Positions 40,717-48,913 of a DNA stretch of 64,000 nucleotides are shown piece after piece. The position numbers and the translations under genes were made by a program. The stretch comes from JAAYTY01 sp964569245. GTDB lineage: Bacteria; Fermentibacterota; Fermentibacteria; Fermentibacterales; Fermentibacteraceae. Location: assembly GCA_964569245.1 (NCBI GenBank), contig CAZMTK010000005.1, forward strand, positions 102,828-166,827. The letters run 5' to 3'. The notes beneath the pieces are model-generated. The model did no database searches. It was not told the origin of the DNA and was given only the letters and a program-made list of their open reading frames with translations. Each line of letters begins with the position of its first letter. The stretch's first letter is position 1.

Positions 40717-43146
40717 ATGACCAGGATGCTGATGATAGCGGCGCTGATGTCGGCTTCCATGACGAGTGCCGGATGGGTCGACTTCGGCCTCGAGGGTGAG
40801 ATCTGCGCCTCTGTGCGTCTCCTGGAGGCGGACCAGGGCGGCATGCTGCTGGAGGCCGTGGTTCCAGGCGTCGAGCTGACCGAGGCGGCTTCCGGGGGCT
40901 CAGGCTTCACGGCGATAGGCGGGCCGGGGCTCTCGCCCTCGGCTCCCGCGCCTGGCTGGCCGATGCTTCCGAAGCTGGGATTCCTCGCTGCGGTTCCTGC
41001 AGACGGCTGCATTTCCATCTCGGTCGAGAGCGTCGAGCCGGTGAACCTTGGAATCGTACTTCCCTACCCGATGCAGCCCATCCTGCCGGACACCTGCCGC
41101 TCGGCAGGGGCCTTCGCCTTCTCCCCCGACGCCTACTCGTCCGGCCTCCACCCGGCCGAGCGGGCCGGATGCATCGTTGACGGCGTGCTCAGGGGCGTCG
41201 CCATTGGAAGATTCGCCATCGTCCCCTTCGAGTGGGACGCCGAGACAGGGCAGCTCACCGCCTACAGGCGGATGATCGTGAGAGTCGATTTCGACGGCGC
41301 CGTATCGACAGATCCCAGGCTCAGATCGCCGTGGTTCGACTCGATCTACTCGCAGACGCTCATCAACGCCTCCGTTCTGGGACAGGCGCCCGCATCCAGG
41401 TGCGAAGGCTCCGCCGGAGTGTTCTATGCCGGAACCCCGGAGGAGGCCGCCAGGGCCGACGGGGCGGACCTGCTCGTGATGGCCGGAAGCGACTTCGTCA
41501 GCACGATGATCACGGAATTCGCGACGATGAAGCACAACCAGGGCTTCATGACTTCCGTGGTCAACGCGGGCGGCTGGACGACCGCGCAGATCAAGGACTA
41601 CATCCAGAATGCCTACGACACATGGAATCCCGCCCCATCCTTCGTCCTCTTCGTCGGCGACCATCCCCAGCTCCCCGGATACAGCTTCAACGGGATGAAC
41701 TCGGACAACCGGTACGTCTGCGTCGACGGCTCCGACTACATGGGCGACATCTTCAGGGGAAGATTCCCCACCCCCACGAGCCACTATCAGTTCGTGAACG
41801 ACAAGATACTCAAGTGGGAGTTCGACCCGCTGACGACCCCCTCGTTCTGGAACTCCGTGCTGTGCGCGGGCTACTTCCAGGACGACGACAACAACGGAAT
41901 CGCCGACAGGTGGTTCCTCTTCACCTGTGAGACAGTCAGGGACACGTATCTCTCGATCTTCGGCAAGAGCGTCGCGAGGGAGTACTGCACGAACTCGACC
42001 CACTCCCTGCCGTGGTACTACAGGCCGGACCTGCCGTCCGCCGGCCAGCAGGTACCGTCGGACATCACATGGGACGGCGACGCAGCGGGGATAACAGCTG
42101 CAATCAACTCGGGGGTCTTCCTGGTCCAGCACCGCGATCACGGAATGGTGAACGGCTGGGCCGATCCGTACTACACCACCAGCCACCTCTCATCTCTCTC
42201 CAACGGCGACAAGACACCGGTCGTTTTCAGCGTCAACTGCCTTACGGGGCAGTTCAGCTCCGACTGCTTCTCGGAGAATCTCTTCAGGATGCAGGGCGGA
42301 GCTGTCGCGGTCTACGCCGCAGTGGAGGTTTCCTACAGCTATTTCAACGACTACCTGTGCTACGGGATGTACCACAGCTTCAACGACGACTTCGTCTCGC
42401 CCCCGTTCGTCTACACGAACCCCTCCGGGAACTACCTGGCGGGCCAGGTCCTGATGGGCGGCCATCTGGAGATGCAGGCCGCCGCGCCGTTCAACCCTTA
42501 TGGATCGTGGGAGGCGTACGCCGAGGACGAGTGGGACCTCTTCCACGTCTTCGGCGACCCAACGATGGACATGAGGACCGCCGTCCCCCAGGCCATGACG
42601 GTGTCCGCTCCTCCGACCCTTCCGGTGGGATCAACATCGGCGCAGTTCACCGTGACATCGGGAGGAACGGCACTGCAGGGCGCCCTGGTATGTCTCCGCA
42701 AGCCGGACCAGGGAATCTACGCCACCGGGATCACGGGTTCCGCCGGCAACGTGACCCTGAGCTTCCCCGCCCTCGCCTCCGCCACGCCCATGCCCTGGAT
42801 GGTGACGGCGCACAACACCATCCCCGTGGAGGGCGAGATCAACGGCGTGGGAGTCGGAGAGCAGGGCTCCGCTCCGGCGCTCGACGCGGTCGGAAAGCCT
42901 TGGCCCAACCCGTCCAGCGGACGGGTGTCGTTCCCTGTGACCCTCTCCTCCGGAGGCGATGTGAGACTGGAGATCTTCGACCTGAGCGGCAGGCTGGCCT
43001 ACGATACGATCGAGACGTGCATGCCCTCCGGTGGAGGAGCGCTTGACTGGTCCGGGGCGCTGAACCATCCCGCCGGCGTCTACTTCGCACGACTGACGAC
43101 TCCTGACGGACGGTCGGCCGTCAGGAGCGTGGTGCTCGCCAGATAG
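40717..43146 (+). CDS. Exported C25 (gingipain-like) cysteine peptidase with T9SS-type sorting domain
   Basis: An 809-residue secreted protein. A signal peptide (LMIAALMSASMTSAG) is followed by a propeptide-like region and a C25 domain: LVMAGSDFVSTMITEFATMKHNQGF, PSFVLFVGDHPQLPGY, and YMGDIFRGRFP. The catalytic pair is visible as HRDHG (His472 or His475) and VNCLTGQF (Cys508). A beta-sandwich follows, then a C-terminal domain with PNPSSGRVSFPV, LEIFDLSGRLAYDT and GVYFARL, a T9SS sorting signal. The start has GGAGG eight bases upstream. It may process surface proteins or digest external protein. It is transcribed divergently from the long housekeeping operon. Confidence 0.9.
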   Translation: MTRMLMIAALMSASMTSAGWVDFGLEGEICASVRLLEADQGGMLLEAVVPGVELTEAASGGSGFTAIGGPGLSPSAPAPGWPMLPKLGFLAAVPADGCISISVESVEPVNLGIVLPYPMQPILPDTCRSAGAFAFSPDAYSSGLHPAERAGCIVDGVLRGVAIGRFAIVPFEWDAETGQLTAYRRMIVRVDFDGAVSTDPRLRSPWFDSIYSQTLINASVLGQAPASRCEGSAGVFYAGTPEEAARADGADLLVMAGSDFVSTMITEFATMKHNQGFMTSVVNAGGWTTAQIKDYIQNAYDTWNPAPSFVLFVGDHPQLPGYSFNGMNSDNRYVCVDGSDYMGDIFRGRFPTPTSHYQFVNDKILKWEFDPLTTPSFWNSVLCAGYFQDDDNNGIADRWFLFTCETVRDTYLSIFGKSVAREYCTNSTHSLPWYYRPDLPSAGQQVPSDITWDGDAAGITAAINSGVFLVQHRDHGMVNGWADPYYTTSHLSSLSNGDKTPVVFSVNCLTGQFSSDCFSENLFRMQGGAVAVYAAVEVSYSYFNDYLCYGMYHSFNDDFVSPPFVYTNPSGNYLAGQVLMGGHLEMQAAAPFNPYGSWEAYAEDEWDLFHVFGDPTMDMRTAVPQAMTVSAPPTLPVGSTSAQFTVTSGGTALQGALVCLRKPDQGIYATGITGSAGNVTLSFPALASATPMPWMVTAHNTIPVEGEINGVGVGEQGSAPALDAVGKPWPNPSSGRVSFPVTLSSGGDVRLEIFDLSGRLAYDTIETCMPSGGGALDWSGALNHPAGVYFARLTTPDGRSAVRSVVLAR

Positions 43147-43163
43147 CTTCTCGAGAGCCGATC

Positions 43164-43195
43164 CGCGGGGCTGAGTCTCAAGCCTCAGCCCCGCG
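43164..43195. terminator. Bidirectional terminator between the C25 peptidase and helicase genes
   Basis: A perfect 12-base stem (CGCGGGGCTGAG with CTCAGCCCCGCG) around an eight-base loop lies between two converging genes. The helicase stop codon (43178-43180) falls in the loop and its last two codons are in the stem. There is no long U-run on either side. Confidence 0.7.
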
Positions 43196-45532
43196 ACCGA
43201 CTGTCCTCCAGAATTCCACGACTCCTCTCAGGTCTGGATCCAGCACACGCATGAGTCCGCGGTGTTTCCAGTGCCCGGGCAGCAGCTCGCACCACGGGCT
43301 CTCGAGGAACCTCCCGTCGAAGAGCACGAGGACCCCGCGGTCTCCGGGCCCTCTCGTCAGCCTCCCGGCGGCCTGGATTACCCGGTTTATCCCGGGCACG
43401 ACGCATGCGTGCAGGAAGCCGTCCATCCCGTCCTCCTCGTAGCGCTCCAGCAGCAGCCTGGTCCTTATGTCGAGTGTCGGCAGGCAGGGCCCGATCACGA
43501 AGGCTCCCCTCCTGTCGGGAGCTTCCAGGTCGATTCCCTCCGAGAAGATGCCTCCGGCCACGCACATGACGAGAAGGCCGCCACTCGAAGCTTCTTCGAG
43601 GAAGTCTCCGCGCTCGCTCTCGCGCATGCCAGGCTCCTGAGCGAGGACCTTCGCTGCATGAGCGGACTCCATCCGCGAAGCGGCCAGGGTCAGGTACTCG
43701 AAGGAGGGGAAGAAGGCGAGATACGTCCCTGGGAGCAGCGACAGCATGGAGGCCATCCTGGAGCAGAGGGCGCCGATGCTGCGGCTCCGGCTCTTCAGCC
43801 TCGTGTCCACGGTCGGGTCGACCCAGACGCCCAGGTTCTCCTCCTGGAACGGGCAGCAGAACCTCGAGAGTGTCGTCTCCCCCGGGAGCCCCAGCTCCAG
43901 CCTGAAGTGCTCCATCGGGGAAAGGGTGGCCGAGAAGCAGATCGCCGAATGGACGCTCTCGAAGCGCTTCGACAGCCATCGCGAGGCATCGGTGCACAGC
44001 CATTCGAGCGTGCAGCCGGACGGCGTGCGTGAACCAAGAAGGTGCATGCGGCCGCCGGCGGAGGCATGTCGTCCGGCCCTCTCGAACCCGATGGCAGTCC
44101 GTGCCAGATCTTCGAACATCCCGCGGGCGCCCGTCACGGTGCCCCATGCGTCCATCCAGTCGTCGGTCCTGATTTCCGGGGCGATCCCTGCAGGAAGTTC
44201 TGCAGGGCCCGGACCCTCCATGGACGACTCCGCCTCCCTGAGAGCCTTCCGAAGCGGCCTGAGCGCCTTCCTGACCTTTCTGGCGTCGCCAGGGGGGCGC
44301 CTGTAGAGCCTCTCCACTGAAGACCGGCCCACCGAGGGAGAGAAGTAGGCTCTGGAGCGCGCCGGCAGGTCGGCGGCCTCGTCGACCAGCAGGACGCAGC
44401 GGGAAGCCGAGGAAGGCTCCGCGAAGAACCTCCTGAGGAACGCGCCGGGATCGAAGACGTAGTTTGCGTCGCAGACTATCACATCGCATCGCATCGAGAG
44501 GGCCAGCGCCATTTCGAAGGGGCACACCCCTGCTGAGGCGGCAAGCAGGGATATGCCGCCTGAGTCCAGGATGCCTGGCGAAGGGGGCTCGAGAGGGTCC
44601 AGCCATGCCGAGCCGCTCGCGAGAGGGCATTCGCGGCAGCCGTCCTCCCAGGTCGGACACATCCTCTCCCTGGAATCGAGAAGCAGACATCGCAGCTCCG
44701 GAGCGGCTGCGAGAAAGGCTTCGAGGGTCTTCGCCACAGTCGCCCTCTGTGTGTTCCTGGACGTGAGGTAGAACAGCGTCAGCATCTCCGAAAGCGCCGG
44801 CGGCAGGGCGCCGGCCAGCATGGCGGCGGTCTTTCCCGTTCCGGGAGGCGCCTCTACAAGGCAGCGCCCGCCATGGATGACGACGGAGGAGGAGAGATCC
44901 ATCATGCCGGCCTGCCCGGGCCTGGGCTCGGGGTGCGGCAGGCCCAGGGCCGAGACGAGCGCGGCAGTCCTGGCGAGCCTCTCGTGTTCGGATAGCGCAT
45001 ACGCAGCGGCCGAATGCAGGAGACTGTCCAGCCTCCGGTCGAGATCGGTCGAGAAGCCGTCCAGAGGCAGCTCTACGCAGCTCCACGATCTCCCCTCGGG
45101 GAATACGTAGGCGAGAGATGCAGGCAGGGCGCCGTCTTCGCCACCCAGTGCTCTTGCATAGAACCAGGCCTGGAGGGCATGGTCCGGAAATGTTCCGAGG
45201 ATCTCGGCGGGAGAGCCCGGGCAGGATGCCACCGTCTTGACCTCCAGCACTTGCGCGGCTCTTCCATCAGGGGATGTGCGCACAAGATCCGCCCTTCCCC
45301 TGACTCTGATCCGGACACCGTCGAAGACCGATTCCAGCTCTACCGCCACCTCCGACAGCGAACTTCCTGAAGAGGTCTCGCTCTCCTGGAACGTCCGGTG
45401 GAGCCGCGCCGCGCTTCGCGGGACGTCCGTGATCTCATGAGGTCTGGTCACCGGCTGCACGAAGCCCATTCCCAGCAGGTCGCGGATGCCTGCCTGCACC
45501 AGCCTGTCATCGGGATCGTAGGAGATCCTCAG
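43178..45532 (-). CDS. XPD/DinG-like Fe-S helicase with N-terminal PD-(D/E)XK nuclease-like domain
   Basis: A protein of about 784 residues. The N-terminal 190 residues carry RGRADLV and LEVKTV, the D...ExK core of a PD-(D/E)XK (Cas4/RecB-like) nuclease. Then come Walker A EAPPGTGKTAAM, four cysteines in the spacing C-x6-C-x2-C-x34-C that fits an Fe-S domain, a VDEAADLPAR box II and C-terminal motifs (CFSATLSP, AGGIFSEGIDLEAPDRRGAFVIG, VIQAAGRLTRG). It is probably a 5'-3' DNA helicase for repair. The CTG at 45532 has GGAGG seven bases upstream and restores SYDPDDRLVQAGIRDLL. The first standard start is GTG 45499. Confidence 0.88.
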   Translation of the reverse strand: MRISYDPDDRLVQAGIRDLLGMGFVQPVTRPHEITDVPRSAARLHRTFQESETSSGSSLSEVAVELESVFDGVRIRVRGRADLVRTSPDGRAAQVLEVKTVASCPGSPAEILGTFPDHALQAWFYARALGGEDGALPASLAYVFPEGRSWSCVELPLDGFSTDLDRRLDSLLHSAAAYALSEHERLARTAALVSALGLPHPEPRPGQAGMMDLSSSVVIHGGRCLVEAPPGTGKTAAMLAGALPPALSEMLTLFYLTSRNTQRATVAKTLEAFLAAAPELRCLLLDSRERMCPTWEDGCRECPLASGSAWLDPLEPPSPGILDSGGISLLAASAGVCPFEMALALSMRCDVIVCDANYVFDPGAFLRRFFAEPSSASRCVLLVDEAADLPARSRAYFSPSVGRSSVERLYRRPPGDARKVRKALRPLRKALREAESSMEGPGPAELPAGIAPEIRTDDWMDAWGTVTGARGMFEDLARTAIGFERAGRHASAGGRMHLLGSRTPSGCTLEWLCTDASRWLSKRFESVHSAICFSATLSPMEHFRLELGLPGETTLSRFCCPFQEENLGVWVDPTVDTRLKSRSRSIGALCSRMASMLSLLPGTYLAFFPSFEYLTLAASRMESAHAAKVLAQEPGMRESERGDFLEEASSGGLLVMCVAGGIFSEGIDLEAPDRRGAFVIGPCLPTLDIRTRLLLERYEEDGMDGFLHACVVPGINRVIQAAGRLTRGPGDRGVLVLFDGRFLESPWCELLPGHWKHRGLMRVLDPDLRGVVEFWRTVGRGAEA

Positions 45533-45568
45533 ATCATCGCCTCCGAGGCGCGGGGCCGTGAATGAACA

Positions 45569-45595
45569 AGCGGCGGCGCATGGCGCACCGCCGCT
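45569..45595 (-). terminator. Intrinsic terminator after the repeat lipoprotein
   Basis: On the minus strand a hairpin with a seven-base outer stem (AGCGGCG with CGCCGCT), a two-base bulge, a four-base GCGC inner stem and a CAT loop, followed by TGTTCATTC. It lies between the lipoprotein stop and the helicase start. Confidence 0.65.
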
Positions 45596-45619
45596 GCGGT
45601 TCTGGAGTCGGCAGCAGGA

Positions 45620-45865
45620 CTAGCTGTTGGTCCCCGGGGCGGTGGTCACGGGCTGGACCGCCGCGGAGTCGACCACGATTGTGGTGTCCACGACGGTGGT
45701 GTCCACGACGACGGTGGTGTCCACGACGACGGTGGTGTCCACGACGACGGTGGTGTCGACTACCGGAGTCTCGACAGCCGTGCTGTCGGCAGCCTGCTCG
45801 CCGGGCTGCTGCTCGCCGCAGGCGAATCCGAGCATTGCGACGAAGAGAATGGCAACGAGACGCAT
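45620..45865 (-). CDS. Small lipoprotein with VVDTTV tandem repeats
   Basis: An 81-residue protein. A lipoprotein signal (LVAILFVAMLGFAC) precedes an acidic, alanine-rich stretch and then four to five near-identical six-residue units of the VVDTTV type, with the tail AVQPVTTAPGTNS. The repeats are encoded by an 18-base DNA tandem array (45675-45758), so copy number may vary between strains. No enzymatic domain is visible; it may be an extended surface anchor or stalk. It has its own promoter-like and terminator signals. Confidence 0.75.
   Translation of the reverse strand: MRLVAILFVAMLGFACGEQQPGEQAADSTAVETPVVDTTVVVDTTVVVDTTVVVDTTVVDTTIVVDSAAVQPVTTAPGTNS
45675..45758 (+). repeat. Tandem repeat array of an 18-base unit inside the small lipoprotein gene
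   Basis: Read on the plus strand the unit is ACGACGACGGTGGTGTCC. There are three consecutive 18-base copies (45705-45758, the last with one change), one 15-base copy (45690-45704) and one divergent 15-base copy (45675-45689). All unit lengths are multiples of three, so gain or loss of units keeps the reading frame. Confidence 0.9.
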
Positions 45866-45970
45866 GATACCGATGCTCCTTTCAGGTGTAACTGTATCAG
45901 GGAAACCTTCTTACGTTCTCGGCACTGCCAAGCTGTAGAACAGGAATCCTAGATTGCAACACGCAAGGGA

Positions 45971-45999
45971 ATATTCGCGAATGTGCGGAGAAATGTCAA
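45971..45999 (-). promoter_or_regulatory. Candidate promoter of the repeat lipoprotein
   Basis: On the minus strand a perfect TTGACA (45994-45999), a 17-base spacer and GAATAT (45971-45976). The -35 uses the rnhC stop codon TGA. The predicted leader is about 100 bases, with an AGGAG site ten bases before the ATG. Confidence 0.5.
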
Positions 46000-46907
46000 G
46001 GGCCGGGGTGTCCCAGCACCTTCAATGTATTGCGGAAATGCAACTTAGCTACTCCAGCAAGAGCTGCTGCTCCGTGTCTTTCCACGACCTCGCGGGCAGC
46101 CTGGTCCGCCCCCGCCGCTGAACCGGCCACGAGCCGCACTCCGAGAGAGGCAGACGCCTCTTCGAGCCATCGGAGGTACGCGGCTCGCGCAGCTATCGAG
46201 GCTGCCGCCACCGCCGGGTCGGACTCGGCGTGAGTCCTCAGCTCGATTCGCTGCCCTTCCGGCATGTGCGGAAGAATCCTCGAATCGGGCGCGAACCTGT
46301 CGAGCACGGCCATCGGTGCCGCGCCGCACCGCTCCAGAAGGCCCTTCAGAGCGCTCCCGTGAGCCTCGGAGAGCATGTCGAGGCTGTTGCGGCCGGCATG
46401 AGCCCTCTCCTCGATCCACCGGTTGTACAGCTCGGGAGCCATCACGACCAGGCTTACGCATGCGCCGCTGGTTCCGGAGAGCATGGCATCGAGCCGCAGC
46501 ACACGGTCGTCCGAGAGAGTCTTCGAATCGGCCAGCCCGGCGTTCAGCAGGGCCGCGGCAGCAGCCTCGTCCAGCCTCGCAGCCGCGGCGACCAGCGGGC
46601 CGAGATAGTCCCCCTTCCCGGCCTCGTCACACCCGATCCTCGGCCACAGGCCCCCGGTGCAGGAGGCGTCGCCGCGCCGGCAGACCCTCACGGCGAGGTC
46701 CCTGTCCCCGCCTGCGAAGACGACCGAGAATCCCCTCGCCCTTGAGAAGTAGAGGTTCACCCTGCACGACCTCGCTCCGTCCGTCACCGAAGCCCTCAGG
46801 CCGTTCTGGAGCCTCGAGTCCAGGGATGCTTCGAGGCCCTCCGCGGCGAGGCGCTCCATCCAGACGGCCGCCTCGTGCGAGAGCTCGGTTGGATGCAGGT
46901 CTGTCAC
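45996..46907 (-). CDS. rnhC: Ribonuclease HIII
   Basis: A 303-residue RNase H type 2 protein. The first 85 residues form the TBP-like N-terminal domain of RNase HIII, and the catalytic core opens with IGCDEAGKGDYLGPLVAAA, followed by ADSKTLSD, SLVVMAPELYNRWIE, VLDRFAPDSRI and THAESDPAVAAASIAARAAYLRW. The GKGDYLGP wording and the N-terminal domain separate it from RNase HII. It removes RNA from RNA-DNA hybrids. It overlaps the DUF3108 gene by four bases. The final TGA forms part of a promoter for the next gene. Confidence 0.93.
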   Translation of the reverse strand: MTDLHPTELSHEAAVWMERLAAEGLEASLDSRLQNGLRASVTDGARSCRVNLYFSRARGFSVVFAGGDRDLAVRVCRRGDASCTGGLWPRIGCDEAGKGDYLGPLVAAAARLDEAAAAALLNAGLADSKTLSDDRVLRLDAMLSGTSGACVSLVVMAPELYNRWIEERAHAGRNSLDMLSEAHGSALKGLLERCGAAPMAVLDRFAPDSRILPHMPEGQRIELRTHAESDPAVAAASIAARAAYLRWLEEASASLGVRLVAGSAAGADQAAREVVERHGAAALAGVAKLHFRNTLKVLGHPGP

Positions 46908-47683
46908 TCGGCGAAGGGGTCGGCCACTTCCATCGGCTCACCTTCGGTGTAGCTCTCGAGGAGACAGGCGATCTCCCCGATCACGATGGCGCTCCGCATC
47001 AGGACGGGCATGTGCCTCTCGTCGTCTGTCATCCAGACGAAGATCTCGCCGCGCTGGTCGAAGATCGCCTGACCCCTCAGCTGAGGCTGGACCATGACGC
47101 AGTCGAACTCGCCGGCCGGGACCCTGATCCTCTCCCTCCCCAGCACCTTCACCTTCAAAGGGTAGTTCTCGTTGTCGGTATGGCAGTCCATCTCGTACTC
47201 GGCGCCGACCTCCAGCGGGAGCGTGCGGGCGTAGTAGAGGCAGCTCAGGACGTCCAGTGCGTGAGGCGGGATGCGGACCAGCATGTCCTCAGGATCCTCC
47301 TCCGCCGGGTAGTACGCCGTTCCGGCCTCCTGATCGAAGAGGACCTCCTCCGAGTATCTGAAGTCGCCTTCCTGCAATCGTTTGTAGAATCTGAGAGTAT
47401 GCAGTTGAACTATGTCCAGGAGGGCCTCGTTGAGGTCGTCGACTCGGAAGAACGCACTGAAGGCGGGATTCGACCGGGCCACCGCCGATATCCTCCAGGC
47501 CATGAGCCCCTCGTACTCCTCGGGACCGGTGACGGAGAGCGTGGCGGTCCCGGCCTTGAGGATGCCGTACTCCACGCTGAAGACCAGGCGCTCCCCGGGG
47601 CCGAAAGCGTCGTTCTCGACGTAGCGCGGGGAATATCCCTCATCCCCCGCAAGAGCGGCTGCCAAGAGAAGCGCGAGCGTCAT
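46904..47683 (-). CDS. DUF3108 family exported protein
   Basis: A 259-residue protein with a short signal peptide (LALLLAAALAGDEG) and a DUF3108-like beta-rich body: GERLVFSVEYGILKAGTATLSV, ARSNPAFSAFFRVDDLNEALLD, TLRFYKRLQEGDFRYSEEVLFD, ALDVLSCLYYART and VKVLGRERIRVPAGEFDCVMVQP, with FVWMTDDERHMPVLMRS near the end. The family is widespread in diderms with unknown function, suspected to be outer-membrane or lipid associated. It overlaps the GT4 stop upstream (ATGA) and rnhC downstream. Confidence 0.88.
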   Translation of the reverse strand: MTLALLLAAALAGDEGYSPRYVENDAFGPGERLVFSVEYGILKAGTATLSVTGPEEYEGLMAWRISAVARSNPAFSAFFRVDDLNEALLDIVQLHTLRFYKRLQEGDFRYSEEVLFDQEAGTAYYPAEEDPEDMLVRIPPHALDVLSCLYYARTLPLEVGAEYEMDCHTDNENYPLKVKVLGRERIRVPAGEFDCVMVQPQLRGQAIFDQRGEIFVWMTDDERHMPVLMRSAIVIGEIACLLESYTEGEPMEVADPFAE

Positions 47684-48807
47684 CGACCGTCCTCCCGGTT
47701 GAGACCGTTTCCAGGATTGATATCTCTCTCACTGTCGTCGTGTTCCCCGGCACGCGAACCCCCTCGCCGGCCGAATCCCGCTCCGCGCAGGGCCCCGAGC
47801 CAGGCCTCACCCACCGCTCTGCGGGAATAGAGGCTCAGGCACCGCTCCCTCGCGGCCGCGCCCATCTGGAAGGCGACCTGGGGATTGGCCAGAAGATACC
47901 CGATCTGTCCGGCGAGCGTATCTGCGTCGCCGGGCGGGTGGAGCAGGCCCGTCCTGCCGTCCAGTACCATGTCCACGAGGCTGTTGGTGGCCGCCGCGAG
48001 AACAGGCAGCCCGCTGGCCATCATCTCTCCGGCGACACGGGAGACCGCTTCGCTCGCAAGGCTGGGCACCACGCCGAGGAATGCCTCCCGGTAGAGGGGC
48101 GCCACGTCCTCGACGCGCCCGGCGACCTCCACCCTGTCGCCGGCGCCGAGCCTCACTGCGAGATTCTCGAGGTCTCGCACGGAAAGCTGGGCTGGTGCGC
48201 CGGCTATCGTGAGCCTTGCCGACGGCACTTTCGCAACGGCCCTTATCAGAGCCGCGTGCCCCTTGATCTCGCTCAGCCTCCCGACCGCTGCGATTCTCGT
48301 ACCGGCCTCCCGCACGGGAGGCGGGGCGAAGCGCTCGGTGTCCACGGGCGCCGGTATGCATGCAACCGGCCCCCTGCGCCCGCGGGAGTATCCCTTCCGG
48401 AGCATGAAGGGGCTGGAGAAGACCACCAGGGCCGTCCTCCCGTCTATCAGCCGCGCCAGAGGGCCGGACGAGGGCCTGCGGATGTCCGACCGCACCCTCA
48501 CGACGGGCACGCGCGAAGCGATGACCGCGGCCGCCTGGTCCTCGGACCTGTGTACGCAGACGGCGTCGAAGCGCCCGCGGCTCGCGATTCGGGAGAGGGC
48601 TGCGACTCCGAGAGGGAAGGCCGCTCCCAGCAGGTCCATGCCGACGGCCGGCAGCCCGGCTTCAACCGCCTTCCGGAATGCGGGCGAGCGCCGGGGGCCC
48701 GCGAACAGCACCTCGCACCCGGCATCTCCGAGGGCCCGTGCCTGTGCGACGGCACCCTCGGCAGACGCGTTCCACCATCTGCAGCTGGCCAGGACGAGTA
48801 CCTTCAG
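47680..48807 (-). CDS. Family 4 glycosyltransferase
   Basis: A GT-B glycosyltransferase of about 375 residues. Motifs are FAGPRRSPAFRKA, VRSDIRRP, PAPVDTERFAPP, AAVGRLSEIKGHAALIRA, the GT4 donor block VPSLASEAVSRVAGEMMASGLPVLAAATNS and GRTGLLHPPGDADTLAGQIGYLL. The CTG at 48807 has GGAGGG six bases upstream and gives the typical LKVLVLAS N-terminus. The ATG at 48837 would add ten residues but has no good ribosome site. The acceptor is unknown; an envelope polysaccharide or LPS core is likely. It is followed by DUF3108 and rnhC. Confidence 0.88.
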   Translation of the reverse strand: MKVLVLASCRWWNASAEGAVAQARALGDAGCEVLFAGPRRSPAFRKAVEAGLPAVGMDLLGAAFPLGVAALSRIASRGRFDAVCVHRSEDQAAAVIASRVPVVRVRSDIRRPSSGPLARLIDGRTALVVFSSPFMLRKGYSRGRRGPVACIPAPVDTERFAPPPVREAGTRIAAVGRLSEIKGHAALIRAVAKVPSARLTIAGAPAQLSVRDLENLAVRLGAGDRVEVAGRVEDVAPLYREAFLGVVPSLASEAVSRVAGEMMASGLPVLAAATNSLVDMVLDGRTGLLHPPGDADTLAGQIGYLLANPQVAFQMGAAARERCLSLYSRRAVGEAWLGALRGAGFGRRGGSRAGEHDDSERDINPGNGLNREDGR

Positions 48808-48913
48808 CGCAAGCCCTCCGGCCCGTTGTCCGTCCATGCGATCATATATTCCCTGTCGACAACGCGCCTCCTCCGCGACGAGAGCGGGGGCGTGCAGCAG
48901 GAGGGAGCCGCAG

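Noticed and set aside
45675..45758. The tandem array as a CRISPR
   Set aside because: Units are 15-18 bases with no spacers and encode protein in frame.
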